A stretch of 23,524 nucleotides of DNA. Source: Thiocapsa sp. UBA6158 (GTDB lineage: Bacteria > Pseudomonadota > Gammaproteobacteria > Chromatiales > Chromatiaceae). Shown one piece after another: positions 23,103 through 23,524 of the stretch. The DNA lies in contig NZ_DIUM01000087.1 in NCBI RefSeq assembly GCF_002423035.1, forward strand, positions 881 to 24,404. The letters are read 5' to 3'. Numbering within the stretch: position 1 is the stretch's first letter; the number at the start of each line of letters is the position of its first letter. The notes below the pieces were generated by a model. The model saw only the letters and a program-made list of their open reading frames with translations. It made no database searches and was not told the DNA's origin. Both the position numbers and the translations under genes were made by a program.

Positions 23103-23524
23103 TCAAGCCGACCGAGCGAGTGATGCCAAGGGGAGCACGACCTCCGTCTGGCGGCCGAGCATTTGTATGAGTAAACGTGCGCGATCCACGCCGTCGTAGG
23201 CCTCGAAGATGGCATCCAGACCATTAAAGACCCCCGCACTGACGCGAAGATCTTGCCCCGGCTAGAATACAGGCTGAACGGGCGCCGCGGCAAGGCGTTG
23301 CCGGATTCCCTCGATCAGCGTGTCGGGCACGGAAAGCGGCTCGTTCCCGAACGACACCAGTCGGCAGACACCGAAGGTCGAGCGCAGCGGGGACCAATCG
23401 TCGATCCAACGGCGCAGCCGAATGAACAGATAGTTCGTGAAGAGCGAGTCTTCGACAGCGTGGCGTTTTCCACGCCGAACGCGTTCGAGCAGAATCCTCG
23501 GGTGATAGACCACATAGCCTTGGC
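23103..23524 (-). pseudogene. rfaH: RfaH/NusG-like antiterminator interrupted by an amber codon (5' end outside window)
   Basis: One minus-strand frame reads from the window edge as QGYVVYHPRILLERVRRGKR, then SLFTNYLFIRL, FGVCRLVSFGNEPLSVPDTLIEGI and APVQPVF. This is the end of an RfaH NGN domain. A TAG at 23262-23264 follows, after which the same frame continues as PGQDLRVSAGVFNGLDAIFEAY and LLIQMLGRQTEVVLPLASLARSA, a complete KOW domain, to a TGA at 23103-23105. RfaH proteins usually have Gln-Pro-Gly or a similar residue here, so a CAG-to-TAG change is likely. RfaH lets RNA polymerase read through long, ops-marked operons for surface polymers. The stop leaves an NGN-only product, or the gene is dead, or the base is a sequencing error. 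Confidence 0.8.

Noticed and set aside
23045..23293. N-terminal extension of the hypothetical gene at 22424
   Set aside because: It overlaps the KOW-coding part of the RfaH-like gene in another frame and has the arginine/serine-rich look of an out-of-frame reading.
1..23524. Insertion sequences, integrase, att sites, prophage genes, tRNA or rRNA
   Set aside because: I looked for transposase-like proteins, terminal inverted repeats with target duplications and tRNA-like cloverleafs, and saw none.

Overview
The window is GC-rich (about 68% where I counted, 12001-12060) and gene-dense. It looks like the chromosome of a gammaproteobacterium. Pointers are a ClpB with a sigma-32-like promoter, an OxyR whose redox cysteines fall at 199 and 208 as in E. 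coli, an RfaH-type antiterminator, a LeuA of the ~555-residue class and a long-form HisG of 290 residues. Heptanucleotide repeat tracts of the AGCCGTC / CCTCCTG kind, together with this gene set, remind me of purple sulfur bacteria (Chromatiaceae). That placement is inference, not proof. No tRNA, rRNA, CRISPR array, insertion sequence or integrase was seen.

Layout. (1) 1-1890: the 5' part of clpB (minus strand) and oxyR (plus strand) diverge across a 350-bp spacer filled with heptamer repeats. (2) 1891-4133: a gene-poor stretch, a 64-aa orphan protein, a tail-anchored 147-aa protein and a DUF389 membrane protein, all plus strand. (3) 4137-9296, minus strand: a 1106-aa SWIM/SNF2 helicase-like ATPase and leuA. 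Across a 432-bp regulatory spacer rich in dyad symmetry lies a divergent Lrp/AsnC regulator (9729-10193). (4) 10312-13544: a patatin-like phospholipase (minus) and a Tat-exported PhoX-type phosphatase (plus), divergent across 290 bp. (5) 13616-17009, minus strand: an AI-2E/PerM-family permease, a polytopic membrane protein and a proline/arginine-rich membrane-anchored protein, possibly one operon. (6) 17228-18100: hisG (plus). (7) 18173-22258, minus strand: a 1361-aa hybrid sensor kinase that ends in a diguanylate cyclase, with a near-consensus sigma-70 promoter. (8) 22424-23524, minus strand: a lower-GC hypothetical gene and an RfaH-like gene cut by an in-frame amber codon exactly between its NGN and KOW domains.

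The genes do not form one pathway. Themes are stress response (ClpB, OxyR), amino-acid biosynthesis and its likely regulation (LeuA, Lrp, HisG), envelope and phosphate functions (patatin, PhoX, permease) and, at the right end, c-di-GMP signalling beside an RfaH regulator. Those last two often bear on surface polysaccharide, but no polysaccharide gene is visible here. The two most interesting items are the RfaH gene broken at its domain linker and the kinase-to-cyclase phosphorelay held in one polypeptide.
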